Source: Bacteroidota bacterium
GTDB lineage: Bacteria > Bacteroidota > Bacteroidia > Chitinophagales > LD1
Assembly (NCBI GenBank): GCA_028288545.1
Contig: JAQBNQ010000602.1
Span: 1 to 14,080, forward strand
Direction: 5' to 3'
Length of the DNA stretch: 14,080 nucleotides
Below, piece after piece: positions 6,422-14,080 of the stretch. Position 1 is the first letter of the stretch; every line of letters starts with the position of its first letter. Below the pieces are notes generated by a model. The model searched no databases. It saw only the letters and a program-made list of their open reading frames with translations, and was not told the origin of the DNA. A program made the translations under genes and the position numbers.

Positions 6422-6931
6422 TTAAAAGCAAGGGCAAATGAACATCCCGGGCCTTAACCAATATTTGAGAGTAAGATTTAAAGCTTTTTTAACGTTGATA
6501 TTTTTCAGAGGTATTTCTTTACCTGAGTATCCAAAAGCGGCGTCACCCATACATCTGCCTCTTATAATCAGGGTATCGGCAGAATTATCCGGAAGTTGAA
6601 GGGCGAACCTTCCCAAATCGTCTGTCCTGGTTTTGTATTTCCCCAACTTTGTCCACACTAAAACTCCTGCCAGGGGTTGCGCCTTTTTAATATGTCGTTT
6701 ACCGTAATACCAGTAGCTGGTCCTTTCTCCGGTAAGACTTCCTGTTAATGTAATCAAATGAAAGGCCTCTGGCTCAGTCACAGTGGCACTATCAATACGA
6801 CATAGCACATTTCGCAAGGCGCCGGTATCCGTTAAATCTTTTTGACCAATCACCCCATAGTTGCTGCTTGCACTTGAGGAAGGCTGTAAGAGCATGAACG
6901 CAAAGCCAATGAAGAAAATGATGCTTTTCAT
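6422..6931 (-). CDS. Small exported protein with a CarboxypepD_reg-like domain
   Basis: The frame is open from 6994. The likely start is the ATG at 6931, because it opens straight into a signal peptide (MKSIIFFIGFAFMLLQ, then SSSASS); the longer version would put 21 polar residues in front. The mature protein of about 145 residues holds a domain at about 85-158 that matches the carboxypeptidase regulatory-like (CarboxypepD_reg) beta-sandwich. It reads PLAGVLVWTKLGKYKTRTDDLGRFALQLP, with the signature T-D-x-x-G-x-F at 103-109, followed by a DTLIIRG strand. In this phylum the domain usually sits at the N-terminus of TonB-dependent receptors. Here it stands alone, with no plug or barrel, and ends in the short tail ICPCF. 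Function is unknown; binding or scaffolding in the periplasm is plausible. Confidence 0.72.
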   Translation of the reverse strand: MKSIIFFIGFAFMLLQPSSSASSNYGVIGQKDLTDTGALRNVLCRIDSATVTEPEAFHLITLTGSLTGERTSYWYYGKRHIKKAQPLAGVLVWTKLGKYKTRTDDLGRFALQLPDNSADTLIIRGRCMGDAAFGYSGKEIPLKNINVKKALNLTLKYWLRPGMFICPCF

Positions 6932-7106
6932 AAGATTGAATTCATGGTTTTTAATGCTTATAAATAGACTGCGGCATTTTAATTTTAGTTGCATTTACAA
7001 CCGTCCACCGTATAGCCAGTTAATTTATTATTTCCCGAAACTGATCAATAAACTTTCCGATTCCTTTCTTAGTGGCTTTGTGACTTAACGGCAAAAAAGT
7101 TTTCCT

Positions 7107-7114
7107 TATATTTG
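7107..7114 (+). promoter_or_regulatory. Orphan plus-strand -7-like element TATATTTG
   Basis: The plus strand carries TATATTTG, a perfect TAnnTTTG box followed by TATCCCCC. The nearest TTTG upstream (7077-7080) is 26 nt away, outside the usual 19-21 nt. No plus-strand gene follows. A transcript would run into a 12-nt palindrome (ATCAAATTTGAT at 7123-7134) and then antisense through the 3' end of the large synthase gene. Confidence 0.25.
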
Positions 7115-7156
7115 TATCCCCCATCAAATTTGATCAGAACACGATTTTTTGACTGG

Positions 7157-10100
7157 TTAAACGTTCCCGGCTACATTCCCTGTTCTCTTCAAAACGCCCC
7201 AACTCTGCAATTCGCCCTTCAACGCTTTTGAGAAAGCTTTAAAGAAAACATAATACATTAACCAGCGGTAAGTAAAGCGTTGTGGTATCAGCATCCATAA
7301 CTTGGTTATGTTCTCCCGCTCAAAACTAAAAGCAAGCACCGCGCCTGCAAGGTCTACCAATTGAAATATCATGTAGTAGAACAACATTCGCTCCGCGCTG
7401 CTCTCGCTCATGCTCATGGCGCCCGCTTCGGTTCCACTGTTAAACTCACGGAAAATAGCTATCAGACCAACAATCATCAGCAGATCAGCCAACGGTGCAA
7501 AAAACGGAAGTATTATCTGGAAGATAAGGATGTTAGGCAGGGCCAGCAATCCGAGCGCTTTATATTTTGGATTAAAACAGGCATCGCGGTTTTTCCAAAA
7601 CGTTTGCATTACCCCAAAACACCAGCGGAAACGCTGCTTTAAAAACTGTCCCAGCTTTTCAGGTGCCTCGGTCATTGCAATAGCCCTGTTATTAGTAGTA
7701 ACAATATATCCTGAACGGAGAATACGGATAGTAAGATCGCAATCTTCTGCAAGGGTATCGCTGGCAAAGCCGCCGGCATCTTCAATAGCTTCTTTTCTAA
7801 ACGCGCCTATAGCGCCAGGTATAACCGTAATACAATTCAAAATATCAAAAGCCTTTCTGTCAAAATTTTGAGCTGTCGTGTACTCAATGCTTTGCCATTT
7901 GGTTAGCATGTTTAGTTCGTTGCCTACTTTTACATTACCCGCTACTGCACCAATATCGTCATTAATAAAACTTTCCATCAGCCGCGATACTGCATCTTCT
8001 TTTAACTGCGTATCCGCATCAATACAAACCACAAAGGCCCCTTCTGCATGTTGAACACCAAAATTAAGCGCCGAAGCTTTGCCTCCGTTAACTTTATCAA
8101 GCACCTTCACTTTTTCGTTCCCTGCAAAGGCGGATTTTACTATCTCGTAAGTATTATCCTTCGAGCCGTCATTCACAAAAATTATCTCGTAATTGGGGTA
8201 ATCCAGGCGCAACAGGTTAGCTACTGTTTTTACGGCCGTAACGCTTTCGTTATAAGCCGGCACAATAATACTTACCAGCGGCTTACCCGTAAACTTCTCT
8301 TTCTTAAACTTCGACCTTACATTTTGTATTGAAGCAAGAATGCCCAAAAACACCATGCGCCCTATGGATAGAAAAATACCGATAAAGAAAAGGCCGTAAA
8401 TAAAATGTTGTATCAAAAAGAGAGTATCTGCAATTACAAAGTTCGCGTTATTAAAAAGCTTCTCTTTCGGGTTAGAAACCGCAGGCATCATTTCAAGCTT
8501 GGTTTTACCTACCAATTCGGCAATGGTGGCAAAATGATATCCTTTTGATTTAAAGTAGTGAATAATGCGGGGCAGCACTTCCACCGTTTTGCTGCGGTCA
8601 CCTCCGGCATCATGTAACAGTATAACATTACCCAGGGCCTGCTGCCTTATTATACGGTCGAAAATGCTGTCTGCTGTAATATTTTTGTTATCCCAATCCT
8701 GCGGGTCAATAGACTCGCCGATGGTAATGTAGTTTTCCTTCCGGCTTTCTTCCACCGGTATAATTTCCGCCAGGTCCTGCGGCTCCGCATCCGCGTTAAA
8801 GGGAGGACGGAACATTACCGTTGAATGCCCGGTTATGATCTCAATTAATCGCCGGGTGGCATTCATTTCAAGCCTTGCCCTTTCGCGCGTTACATCCGCA
8901 ATATTGGGATGGGTAAATGTGTGGTTGCCTATCTCGTAACCATCATCGTATATTTTTTTTACTATAGGAATATTGCTTTCAATATTTTCTCCCACCATAA
9001 AAAATGCCGCGGGCACATTTTCGGCCTTAAGAATATCCAGTATCTCAGGTGTGTATTTTGGATCAGGCCCGTCATCAAAGGTCAAAAAGATATCGGTTGC
9101 CTTTGCCTTACCGAATTTTTTTATCACGTACGAGGAGGGAAGCTCCAGATAAGTTTCTTCCGATATCAAATCATCCTGCGAATCATATTCAACATTTATC
9201 TTTCCCTGCTCGGGCGATGACAGGATATCCAGTACTTCACCCTCACCAATGTAATCAACATCGTTACTGGGTTTTACATAATCCATGCTCGAAATATCAG
9301 CCGGGTTCAGTTTCAAACCTTCGGAAGTAAGATTCTTATCATAAAAATTCCACATCCTGCTATCCTCCGAGCCAAGCCTCCAAAGCGCAACACCGGCAAG
9401 GCCGTAACTGCTGGCCGTGCGCATAATATTGTAGGTGGTTGCAGCATCTGTAAACCAAACTTCGTGTGCCCGTTCAGTTTCATCTGTATAATTAAAATGG
9501 CAATTGTAACCATCGTTGTCAAAGTCAATTTTGGCATCGCTTTCTTTTGCAACCGTAAGCGCTTCCTGGTAAGTAATGTCGGCACCGGTACCGCCTTTCA
9601 TCCAATCGTAACCATAACCGGCAAGGCACAGAATAAATTTTTCGGGTTGAATTTTGGCGGTAAAAACATCCAGCACCTGCTCCACCCATTTGCCGCCGCT
9701 AATAGAACCCGGCTTGGTAGATTGAAAATGCTGATCGTAAGCCATTACAAAAATGTAATCATTGAATTTGTGCAGCTCGCTTATCTTGTAATCCTTATTA
9801 AACGGAGGAATACACTGTGTGGCAATCATTTTATTGGCATGTAGCGAATCGTATAATTCGCGATGAAATTCAACCAGGTCCTGGTCGCTGTGTAAAGAGT
9901 ACAGGTCTTCAAAGTCAACGCTTACTCCATCAAATCCCCATTTGCGTAAAACCTTCATCAGGCCGGTAATAAACTTGCTGCGGCTTTCGGGGGTAGAAAC
10001 AATTCTGGTAACACAACTGTCGTTCCATTTGTCGCCAAAGTTGTTGGTAAGCAAGGGAACTATCTTTGCCTTGGAGGTATCAAGAAGCCCAAAGGCCTTC

Positions 10101-10519
10101 AGGTCAATATTGGCAATTACGCTATCGCCGTTGGGGTCAACAAACAGCCACTCCGGCAACACCATATTCATTTTAGAAATGTTAGCCTTTAGCGAAAAAT
10201 AAGATTTCAGATCCCAGTTTACATAAAACCCCGCCCGTACCTGTTCCTGCAGGGGCGACTTACGGATTATCTCGTTTTTCTTCTTGCGCTTTTTAAACGG
10301 CTCTTTAAAATCGAGCGGTTGATCGGGCTTCAAAAGTTTCTTAAACTGGTCAACCGAACTAACCAGTTTGGGCATTTTAGGGTTCGAGTTCTTAAAAAGC
10401 GCCACGCAAACGGAAAAAACACCTAATGCCACCACAAAAACAAAGATCCTTAAAGTCCATTTTATGGCAGTCCATCTGGTAGGAGAATCGGTTTGAAAAA
10501 CTTGTCTGTGGTGAGGCAT
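7157..10519 (-). CDS. Trifunctional membrane protein: GH18-like hydrolase, CE4 polysaccharide deacetylase, GT2 processive glycosyltransferase
   Basis: This 1120-residue protein has a membrane anchor at about 22-43 followed by a basic linker. A GH18-type domain (about 93-400) shows FDGVSVDFEDL with presumed catalytic E204; the first D of DxDxE is serine (S200). A complete CE4 deacetylase (about 470-670) has TFDDGPD (D482, D483), H533TFTH537, RPPF at 571-574, DPQDW at 605-609 and LLHD at 634-637. A membrane segment lies at about 697-730. A GT2 domain (about 745-985) has PAYNE, NDGS at 783-786, DAD at 834-836, AED at 924-926 and QRFRW at 962-966, and C-terminal helices follow. The topology puts hydrolase and deacetylase in the periplasm and synthase in the cytosol. 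The likely role is making, deacetylating and trimming a beta-linked N-acetylglucosamine-type polymer, as PgaC and PgaB do separately. The polymer is inferred. Start MPHH is supported by the N-terminal anchor. Confidence 0.93.
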   Translation of the reverse strand: MPHHRQVFQTDSPTRWTAIKWTLRIFVFVVALGVFSVCVALFKNSNPKMPKLVSSVDQFKKLLKPDQPLDFKEPFKKRKKKNEIIRKSPLQEQVRAGFYVNWDLKSYFSLKANISKMNMVLPEWLFVDPNGDSVIANIDLKAFGLLDTSKAKIVPLLTNNFGDKWNDSCVTRIVSTPESRSKFITGLMKVLRKWGFDGVSVDFEDLYSLHSDQDLVEFHRELYDSLHANKMIATQCIPPFNKDYKISELHKFNDYIFVMAYDQHFQSTKPGSISGGKWVEQVLDVFTAKIQPEKFILCLAGYGYDWMKGGTGADITYQEALTVAKESDAKIDFDNDGYNCHFNYTDETERAHEVWFTDAATTYNIMRTASSYGLAGVALWRLGSEDSRMWNFYDKNLTSEGLKLNPADISSMDYVKPSNDVDYIGEGEVLDILSSPEQGKINVEYDSQDDLISEETYLELPSSYVIKKFGKAKATDIFLTFDDGPDPKYTPEILDILKAENVPAAFFMVGENIESNIPIVKKIYDDGYEIGNHTFTHPNIADVTRERARLEMNATRRLIEIITGHSTVMFRPPFNADAEPQDLAEIIPVEESRKENYITIGESIDPQDWDNKNITADSIFDRIIRQQALGNVILLHDAGGDRSKTVEVLPRIIHYFKSKGYHFATIAELVGKTKLEMMPAVSNPKEKLFNNANFVIADTLFLIQHFIYGLFFIGIFLSIGRMVFLGILASIQNVRSKFKKEKFTGKPLVSIIVPAYNESVTAVKTVANLLRLDYPNYEIIFVNDGSKDNTYEIVKSAFAGNEKVKVLDKVNGGKASALNFGVQHAEGAFVVCIDADTQLKEDAVSRLMESFINDDIGAVAGNVKVGNELNMLTKWQSIEYTTAQNFDRKAFDILNCITVIPGAIGAFRKEAIEDAGGFASDTLAEDCDLTIRILRSGYIVTTNNRAIAMTEAPEKLGQFLKQRFRWCFGVMQTFWKNRDACFNPKYKALGLLALPNILIFQIILPFFAPLADLLMIVGLIAIFREFNSGTEAGAMSMSESSAERMLFYYMIFQLVDLAGAVLAFSFERENITKLWMLIPQRFTYRWLMYYVFFKAFSKALKGELQSWGVLKRTGNVAGNV

Positions 10520-10544
10520 AATTTGGGCGCAACTTAATCAACGG

Positions 10545-10552
10545 CAAAGATG
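10545..10552 (-). promoter_or_regulatory. Possible -7 element for the polysaccharide synthase gene
   Basis: The minus strand reads CATCTTTG, one mismatch from TAnnTTTG, placed about 26 nt before the start codon at 10519. The region 19-20 nt upstream is only T-rich (ATTTTC), so the -33 box is weak. Confidence 0.33.
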
Positions 10553-10717
10553 CTACAAATGTTTTGTTTGAAAATGAACCTTAGCAAATGTTGTGCAATA
10601 TGTGGATATATTCCGGTTCACAGATTAAGGGTGGTAGTCAGTTGCAATGCAGCTTAGAGTGAATTTGAGTTTGAATTACGGTCGAATGCGATCTGCCAAC
10701 CGTCATCCCGCAATTAT

Positions 10718-10725
10718 TATATTTA
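10718..10725 (+). promoter_or_regulatory. Possible -7 element for the CPBP protease gene
   Basis: The plus strand carries TATATTTA, one mismatch from TAnnTTTG, about 56 nt before the TTG start. No good TTG box lies at the right distance upstream. Confidence 0.28.
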
Positions 10726-10781
10726 CTTCTATTCCCGGATTGCCTTTAACCGCTGTCCGTAACCCGTGAACATTAAGGCCT

Positions 10782-12602
10782 TTGAAAAATATTTTTCTCT
10801 GCTTCACTTTCTGTGTCTTTTTATTTGCGGTGAATGCGGATGCTGCGAGTAGCGATAGGCCTCAAAGTCACACCTTCTATCTCAAGTCATTAACCAGTGC
10901 CCGCGATTCGGTTTATTCCTACGTGTTACGAAAATATGACATGTACATTCAAGATCATCCTGCCGATTTTTTAATAGCCATTGAGCGTTGCCGGTTTACG
11001 GATAAAGCTTATTACGATAACGATGAGGATTACAATCCTAAATCGGATGAATCGTCGGGTTGTTTGGAGGATCTTGTAGCGCGTTTCCCCGGGGTACCCG
11101 AAGTTTTATTATACAAGGCGGAATCTCTTTACGGTGATTCGGCAAAAGCTTTTTTACAATTTATTATATCTGATATTGATGACCACCCTCAAAAATGGGA
11201 GGGCAAAGAAATATGGCAGGTTTATAATAAGCTGGCCAATATTTATGTGCAGGATAAATTGCCTAAACCGGCGATTGAATATGCTAAGTTGGCCCAAAAA
11301 TTTAACGACACGCTCGATCTTACCATCCTGCTTGCCGAGCAATACAAAGAGTTATCTCAAAACAATAAGGCAATCAATGTTTTGGTCTCAAAACTTGATT
11401 CAACCAACAAGGGATGGGAGCTAAGCAGAAAAGGGAAATTATTACTTGAACTGGGAGATGCAGATGATGCGGTACGTGCCTACCGCATGGCCGCAAAAGA
11501 TTCCACCGCCTATTACGATGATGAATCCATAGCCAAAGCTTTAATGGAAACGGGCAAATATTCCGAGGCCCGTTTGTACCTGGTTAAAGGTTCTAACCGC
11601 ATTTATATGCCATCGGGCGCATTAAGAAAACTGTTTAGCTACGACCTTGCGCACAGCCCTGCAGATTCAGCTTTTGCTACCTACAAAAGGTTAACAGCCG
11701 AAAGTTTTTCTAACGATCCTGTTGGATTTAACCGCTTACGGCTTTTTATCCGCGCCCCGTTTCACAAATGGACTTTTACAGACCTGCTTCGCTTGTTTTG
11801 TTTTTTCCTGCTGATTATTTGGGTTATGGTAATGCCTTATTTGTGGGTGTTACCGATACATTATGTGGGCAGCTATTTAAAAAGCAGGGGCATGGTTTTG
11901 GTGGCATCCGAATTTCGCTGGGGCCTTAAGCACTTTTGGATCGCCAGTTCGCTTTTGTTATTGGTAAATGTGCTGGGCCTGTTATTGTTTAACAACGGTA
12001 TGTTATACCCCAACGTAATGGAAGATTCCGACACGGTTAGCAAACCCCTGGCCGATTTTAGCTTATTCTGTTTTATAGGCTTTATGCTCTCGGTTTTTTC
12101 ACTGGTAAGGAAGCCCGACCTGAAGTTGATTTGGGGACACCTATGGACTAAACGGAGATCGGTTTTAACTGGTTTAGCGGCACTGATAATTGTGCAGTCT
12201 GCGCTCAAATTATATTTATATGCCCTTAATGCAACGCATCACGGCATTGACGTGCTTAGCATCTCATCTATTGTTGATGATATCCTTTCCATCAATAAAT
12301 TTTACCACCCGCTTGTAGGGTTTTTATTTGTGGTTATCCTGGTACCCTTTTACGAGGAGATACTGTTCCGTGGTGTATTTCTTTCAGCGCTCGAAAAGAA
12401 CATGAAATTCTTTTTCGCCAACTGTTTACAGTCCTTCATTTTTGCACTGTTACACCAGCAGCTAAAGTTATTTCCTTTCTTTTTTGTATTTGGTATGGTT
12501 ACCGGTTACCTGCGGCGTAACTCGCAATCCCTTGCGCCGGGCATCAGTTTTCATATGATCAATAATTTTTTGGCCTTTATGAGTACCATGTACATGCAGT
12601 AA
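10782..12602 (+). CDS. TPR-containing CPBP family intramembrane protease (CAAX protease/Abi type)
   Basis: This 606-residue protein appears to start at a TTG codon. An in-frame TGA at 10767-10769 rules out any upstream ATG, the first downstream ATG is residue 54, and the TTG opens directly into a signal peptide (MKNIFLCFTFCVFLFAVNADA). Residues about 25-325 are helical and TPR-like (VYNKLANIYVQDKLPKPAIEYAKLA, LLLELGDADDAVRAYRMAAKD), predicted periplasmic. From about 335 on there are roughly eight membrane segments. The CPBP motifs are complete: E525-E526-x3-R530 in EEILFRG, F554-x3-H558 in FALLH, and H591-x3-N595 in HMINN. CPBP proteins include CAAX prenyl endopeptidases and bacteriocin-immunity proteases. 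A TPR sensor or substrate-binding ectodomain fused to the protease suggests recognition of an envelope partner. Substrate unknown. Confidence 0.9.
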   Translation: MKNIFLCFTFCVFLFAVNADAASSDRPQSHTFYLKSLTSARDSVYSYVLRKYDMYIQDHPADFLIAIERCRFTDKAYYDNDEDYNPKSDESSGCLEDLVARFPGVPEVLLYKAESLYGDSAKAFLQFIISDIDDHPQKWEGKEIWQVYNKLANIYVQDKLPKPAIEYAKLAQKFNDTLDLTILLAEQYKELSQNNKAINVLVSKLDSTNKGWELSRKGKLLLELGDADDAVRAYRMAAKDSTAYYDDESIAKALMETGKYSEARLYLVKGSNRIYMPSGALRKLFSYDLAHSPADSAFATYKRLTAESFSNDPVGFNRLRLFIRAPFHKWTFTDLLRLFCFFLLIIWVMVMPYLWVLPIHYVGSYLKSRGMVLVASEFRWGLKHFWIASSLLLLVNVLGLLLFNNGMLYPNVMEDSDTVSKPLADFSLFCFIGFMLSVFSLVRKPDLKLIWGHLWTKRRSVLTGLAALIIVQSALKLYLYALNATHHGIDVLSISSIVDDILSINKFYHPLVGFLFVVILVPFYEEILFRGVFLSALEKNMKFFFANCLQSFIFALLHQQLKLFPFFFVFGMVTGYLRRNSQSLAPGISFHMINNFLAFMSTMYMQ

Positions 12603-12674
12603 TAAGATGCACTTCAAACTGTTGCAAAGCAGTCTGTCTTTAAAAACATTAATTTCGGCAATCAATAAAAATCT

Positions 12675-14080
12675 ATGAATATATCACGGCCATTTTTTAC
12701 AACTGTATTGGCTTGTTTTTTTATTTCTGCTTTTGCGGCACAGCCACGTTACGATAAGATCCGTATTCACCTGGATGTCACCCATACCATCCTGCAATTG
12801 GCAGCCATGGGGTTTGAAGTAGATCATGGAGACATCCGAAAAGGAATTTCCGTTACCTCCGATTTTTCGGAACAGGAAATTCAAAAGCTACGCAACGCAG
12901 GTTTTACTTACGATGTGCTGATAAGTGATGTTTCAACTTATTACGCCAATCAAAATAATACAACCAAAAGCAACTCGTCCCGCTCTCTCAATTGTGGAAC
13001 TACCCAACCATTCAGTGTACCAACTCCGGCAAACTTTACTACCGGTACCATGGGTGGGTTTTATAAATACCAGGAAATGCTGGATGTGTTAGATTCGATG
13101 AGGGCTCGTTTCCCTAACCTTATATCTGCGCGGCAGGTTATTGATACTTTTCATTCTATTCAAGGTAGGCCAATTTACTGGCTCCGTATGTCTAATCACC
13201 CTGATAGTGCACAAGCCGGTAAGCCACAAATATTATACACGGCCCTGCATCACGCCCGCGAACCTGCGGGTTTAACGGATATGGTTTTTTACATGTGGTA
13301 TTTAATGGAGCACTATCAAACCGACCCTACAGTTACCGCGCTGCTGGATAACACCGAAATGTATATAGTGCCTTGCGTTAATCCCGATGGGTATATCTAC
13401 AACCAGACCACTAACCCTAACGGGGGAGGTATGTGGCGGAAGAACCGCCGTCTAAACAGTGACAATACCTATGGTGTGGACTTAAACCGTAATTATGGAT
13501 ATAACTGGGGCCTTGACAATGTTGGTTCATCCAACGTTACCACCGATGAAACTTACCGCGGTACTGCGGGTTTTTCGGAGCCCGAAATTCAGGCGACAAA
13601 ATGGTTTGCCGAACATCATGATTTTAGAATAGCCGTTAACTACCATACTTATGGTAACCTGTTGGTTTATCCCTGGGGCTATATTGCCAGTTTTCTTACT
13701 CCCGATTCTGTTTTGTTTGAAGCTTATGCTGCCCGAATGACAAAAACGAATGATTTTGTATATGGAACCGGTGATCAGACCGTGGGCTATATCACCAACG
13801 GCGATTCGGATGATTGGATGTATGGCGATCAAACCACCAAAAACAAAATATTTTCAATGACACCGGAATCAGGTGATAATAGTTTCGGTTTTTGGCCGCC
13901 CGCAAATCAGATCATCAACGTGTGTAATCAAAATTTCGACCTGATATATTCGGCCCACAAATTTTTGCTAAAGTATGTGGCGATAAAAGATGTTTCGTCG
14001 CAGGTAGTTCTTAATCACCAATTTTGGTTTAAGTATGATGCACAACGTTTAGGCCTCGATTCGCCGGGTACTTATAATAT
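12675..14080 (+). CDS. Secreted zinc carboxypeptidase, M14 family (3' end outside window)
   Basis: The frame runs from the ATG at 12675 without a stop to the window edge, giving 468 complete codons. A signal peptide (MNISRPFFTTVLACFFISAFAA) is followed by a propeptide-like domain of about 90 residues. The M14 catalytic domain (about 125-430) has zinc ligands H193 and E196 in HHAREP and H324 in NYHTYGNL. It also has the substrate-binding R255/R258 region in MWRKNRR, N271-R272 in DLNRNYG, and general base E398 in TPESGD, followed by GFWPP. All expected residues are present, so it should be active, probably on extracellular peptides. After about residue 430 a beta-domain begins (DVSSQVVLNHQFWF). 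Relatives commonly end in a T9SS sorting domain, which would lie beyond the window. It begins 72 nt after the CPBP gene and may be co-transcribed. A -7-like TAATTTCG at 12651-12658 lacks a -33 box. Confidence 0.93.
   Translation, partial: MNISRPFFTTVLACFFISAFAAQPRYDKIRIHLDVTHTILQLAAMGFEVDHGDIRKGISVTSDFSEQEIQKLRNAGFTYDVLISDVSTYYANQNNTTKSNSSRSLNCGTTQPFSVPTPANFTTGTMGGFYKYQEMLDVLDSMRARFPNLISARQVIDTFHSIQGRPIYWLRMSNHPDSAQAGKPQILYTALHHAREPAGLTDMVFYMWYLMEHYQTDPTVTALLDNTEMYIVPCVNPDGYIYNQTTNPNGGGMWRKNRRLNSDNTYGVDLNRNYGYNWGLDNVGSSNVTTDETYRGTAGFSEPEIQATKWFAEHHDFRIAVNYHTYGNLLVYPWGYIASFLTPDSVLFEAYAARMTKTNDFVYGTGDQTVGYITNGDSDDWMYGDQTTKNKIFSMTPESGDNSFGFWPPANQIINVCNQNFDLIYSAHKFLLKYVAIKDVSSQVVLNHQFWFKYDAQRLGLDSPGTYN

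Larger units (their letters stand above)
10520..10781. other. Divergent intergenic region between the polysaccharide synthase and the CPBP protease genes
   Basis: No gene or hairpin terminator is visible in these 262 nt. Each flank carries a partial promoter. The region is long for this window and could hold binding sites for a shared regulator, but no clear dyad or repeated operator was found. Confidence 0.6.

Noticed and set aside
6932..6994. Longer N-terminus for the CarboxypepD_reg-like protein
   Set aside because: The extra 21 residues are polar and basic and would push the signal peptide inward; the ATG at 6931 begins a textbook signal peptide.
7410..7871. 153-codon plus-strand frame opposite the GT2 domain
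   Set aside because: It is antisense to conserved GT2 motifs and has no coherent protein features.
12603..12674. Terminator or full promoter between the CPBP and M14 genes
   Set aside because: There is no GC-rich stem with a T-run. A -7-like TAATTTCG is present, but no TTG box lies 19-21 nt upstream, so co-transcription is equally likely.

Overview
The window looks like chromosome of a Bacteroidota member, most likely a Sphingobacteriaceae-type organism (Mucilaginibacter or Pedobacter-like). This is inferred from several signs. Promoters of the Bacteroidota sigma-A type (TTG/TTTG, about 19 nt, TAnnTTTG) lie upstream of several genes, and Shine-Dalgarno sequences are largely absent. There are many signal-peptide-bearing envelope proteins, a CarboxypepD_reg-type domain, a secreted beta-helix protein, a propeptide-bearing M14 carboxypeptidase, and a GH18-CE4-GT2 fusion. 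No phage, insertion sequence, CRISPR array, tRNA or rRNA is visible. The genes are mostly housekeeping or envelope-related rather than an evident island.

Layout. Positions 1-405 hold the 3' end of an outer-membrane beta-barrel-like gene on the plus strand. Its stop codon abuts, with no gap, the stop codon of a minus-strand response-regulator pair (1617-406). That pair consists of an Rcp1-like single-domain receiver and a receiver plus coiled coil plus PAS-like protein, with a good promoter about 120 nt upstream. A 342-nt gene-free stretch (1618-1959) holds that promoter, a GCCTGCCT/AGGCAGGC inverted repeat and a strong terminator. A run of minus-strand genes follows, several apparently transcribed on their own: a secreted right-handed beta-helix protein, a secreted 170-aa protein of unknown role, an alkylglycerol monooxygenase-like di-iron membrane hydroxylase, a TPR protein with an unusual Cys-Cys C-terminal domain, a small CarboxypepD_reg-like exported protein, and a 1120-aa membrane protein.

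The 1120-aa protein is the most striking gene. One polypeptide carries a GH18-type hydrolase domain, a complete CE4 polysaccharide deacetylase and a complete family-2 processive glycosyltransferase with C-terminal membrane helices. The order and membrane segments place the hydrolase and deacetylase outside the inner membrane and the synthase inside. This is effectively a one-protein version of poly-N-acetylglucosamine (PgaB/PgaC-like) synthesis, deacetylation and trimming. The polymer itself is inferred, not shown.

Across a 262-nt divergent intergenic region, two plus-strand genes follow. The first is a signal peptide plus TPR plus CPBP (CAAX protease/Abi-type) membrane protease that must start at TTG. 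The second is a secreted zinc carboxypeptidase (M14) that runs off the right edge. No operon links these genes into one pathway. The shared theme is envelope biogenesis and extracellular polymer or peptide processing.
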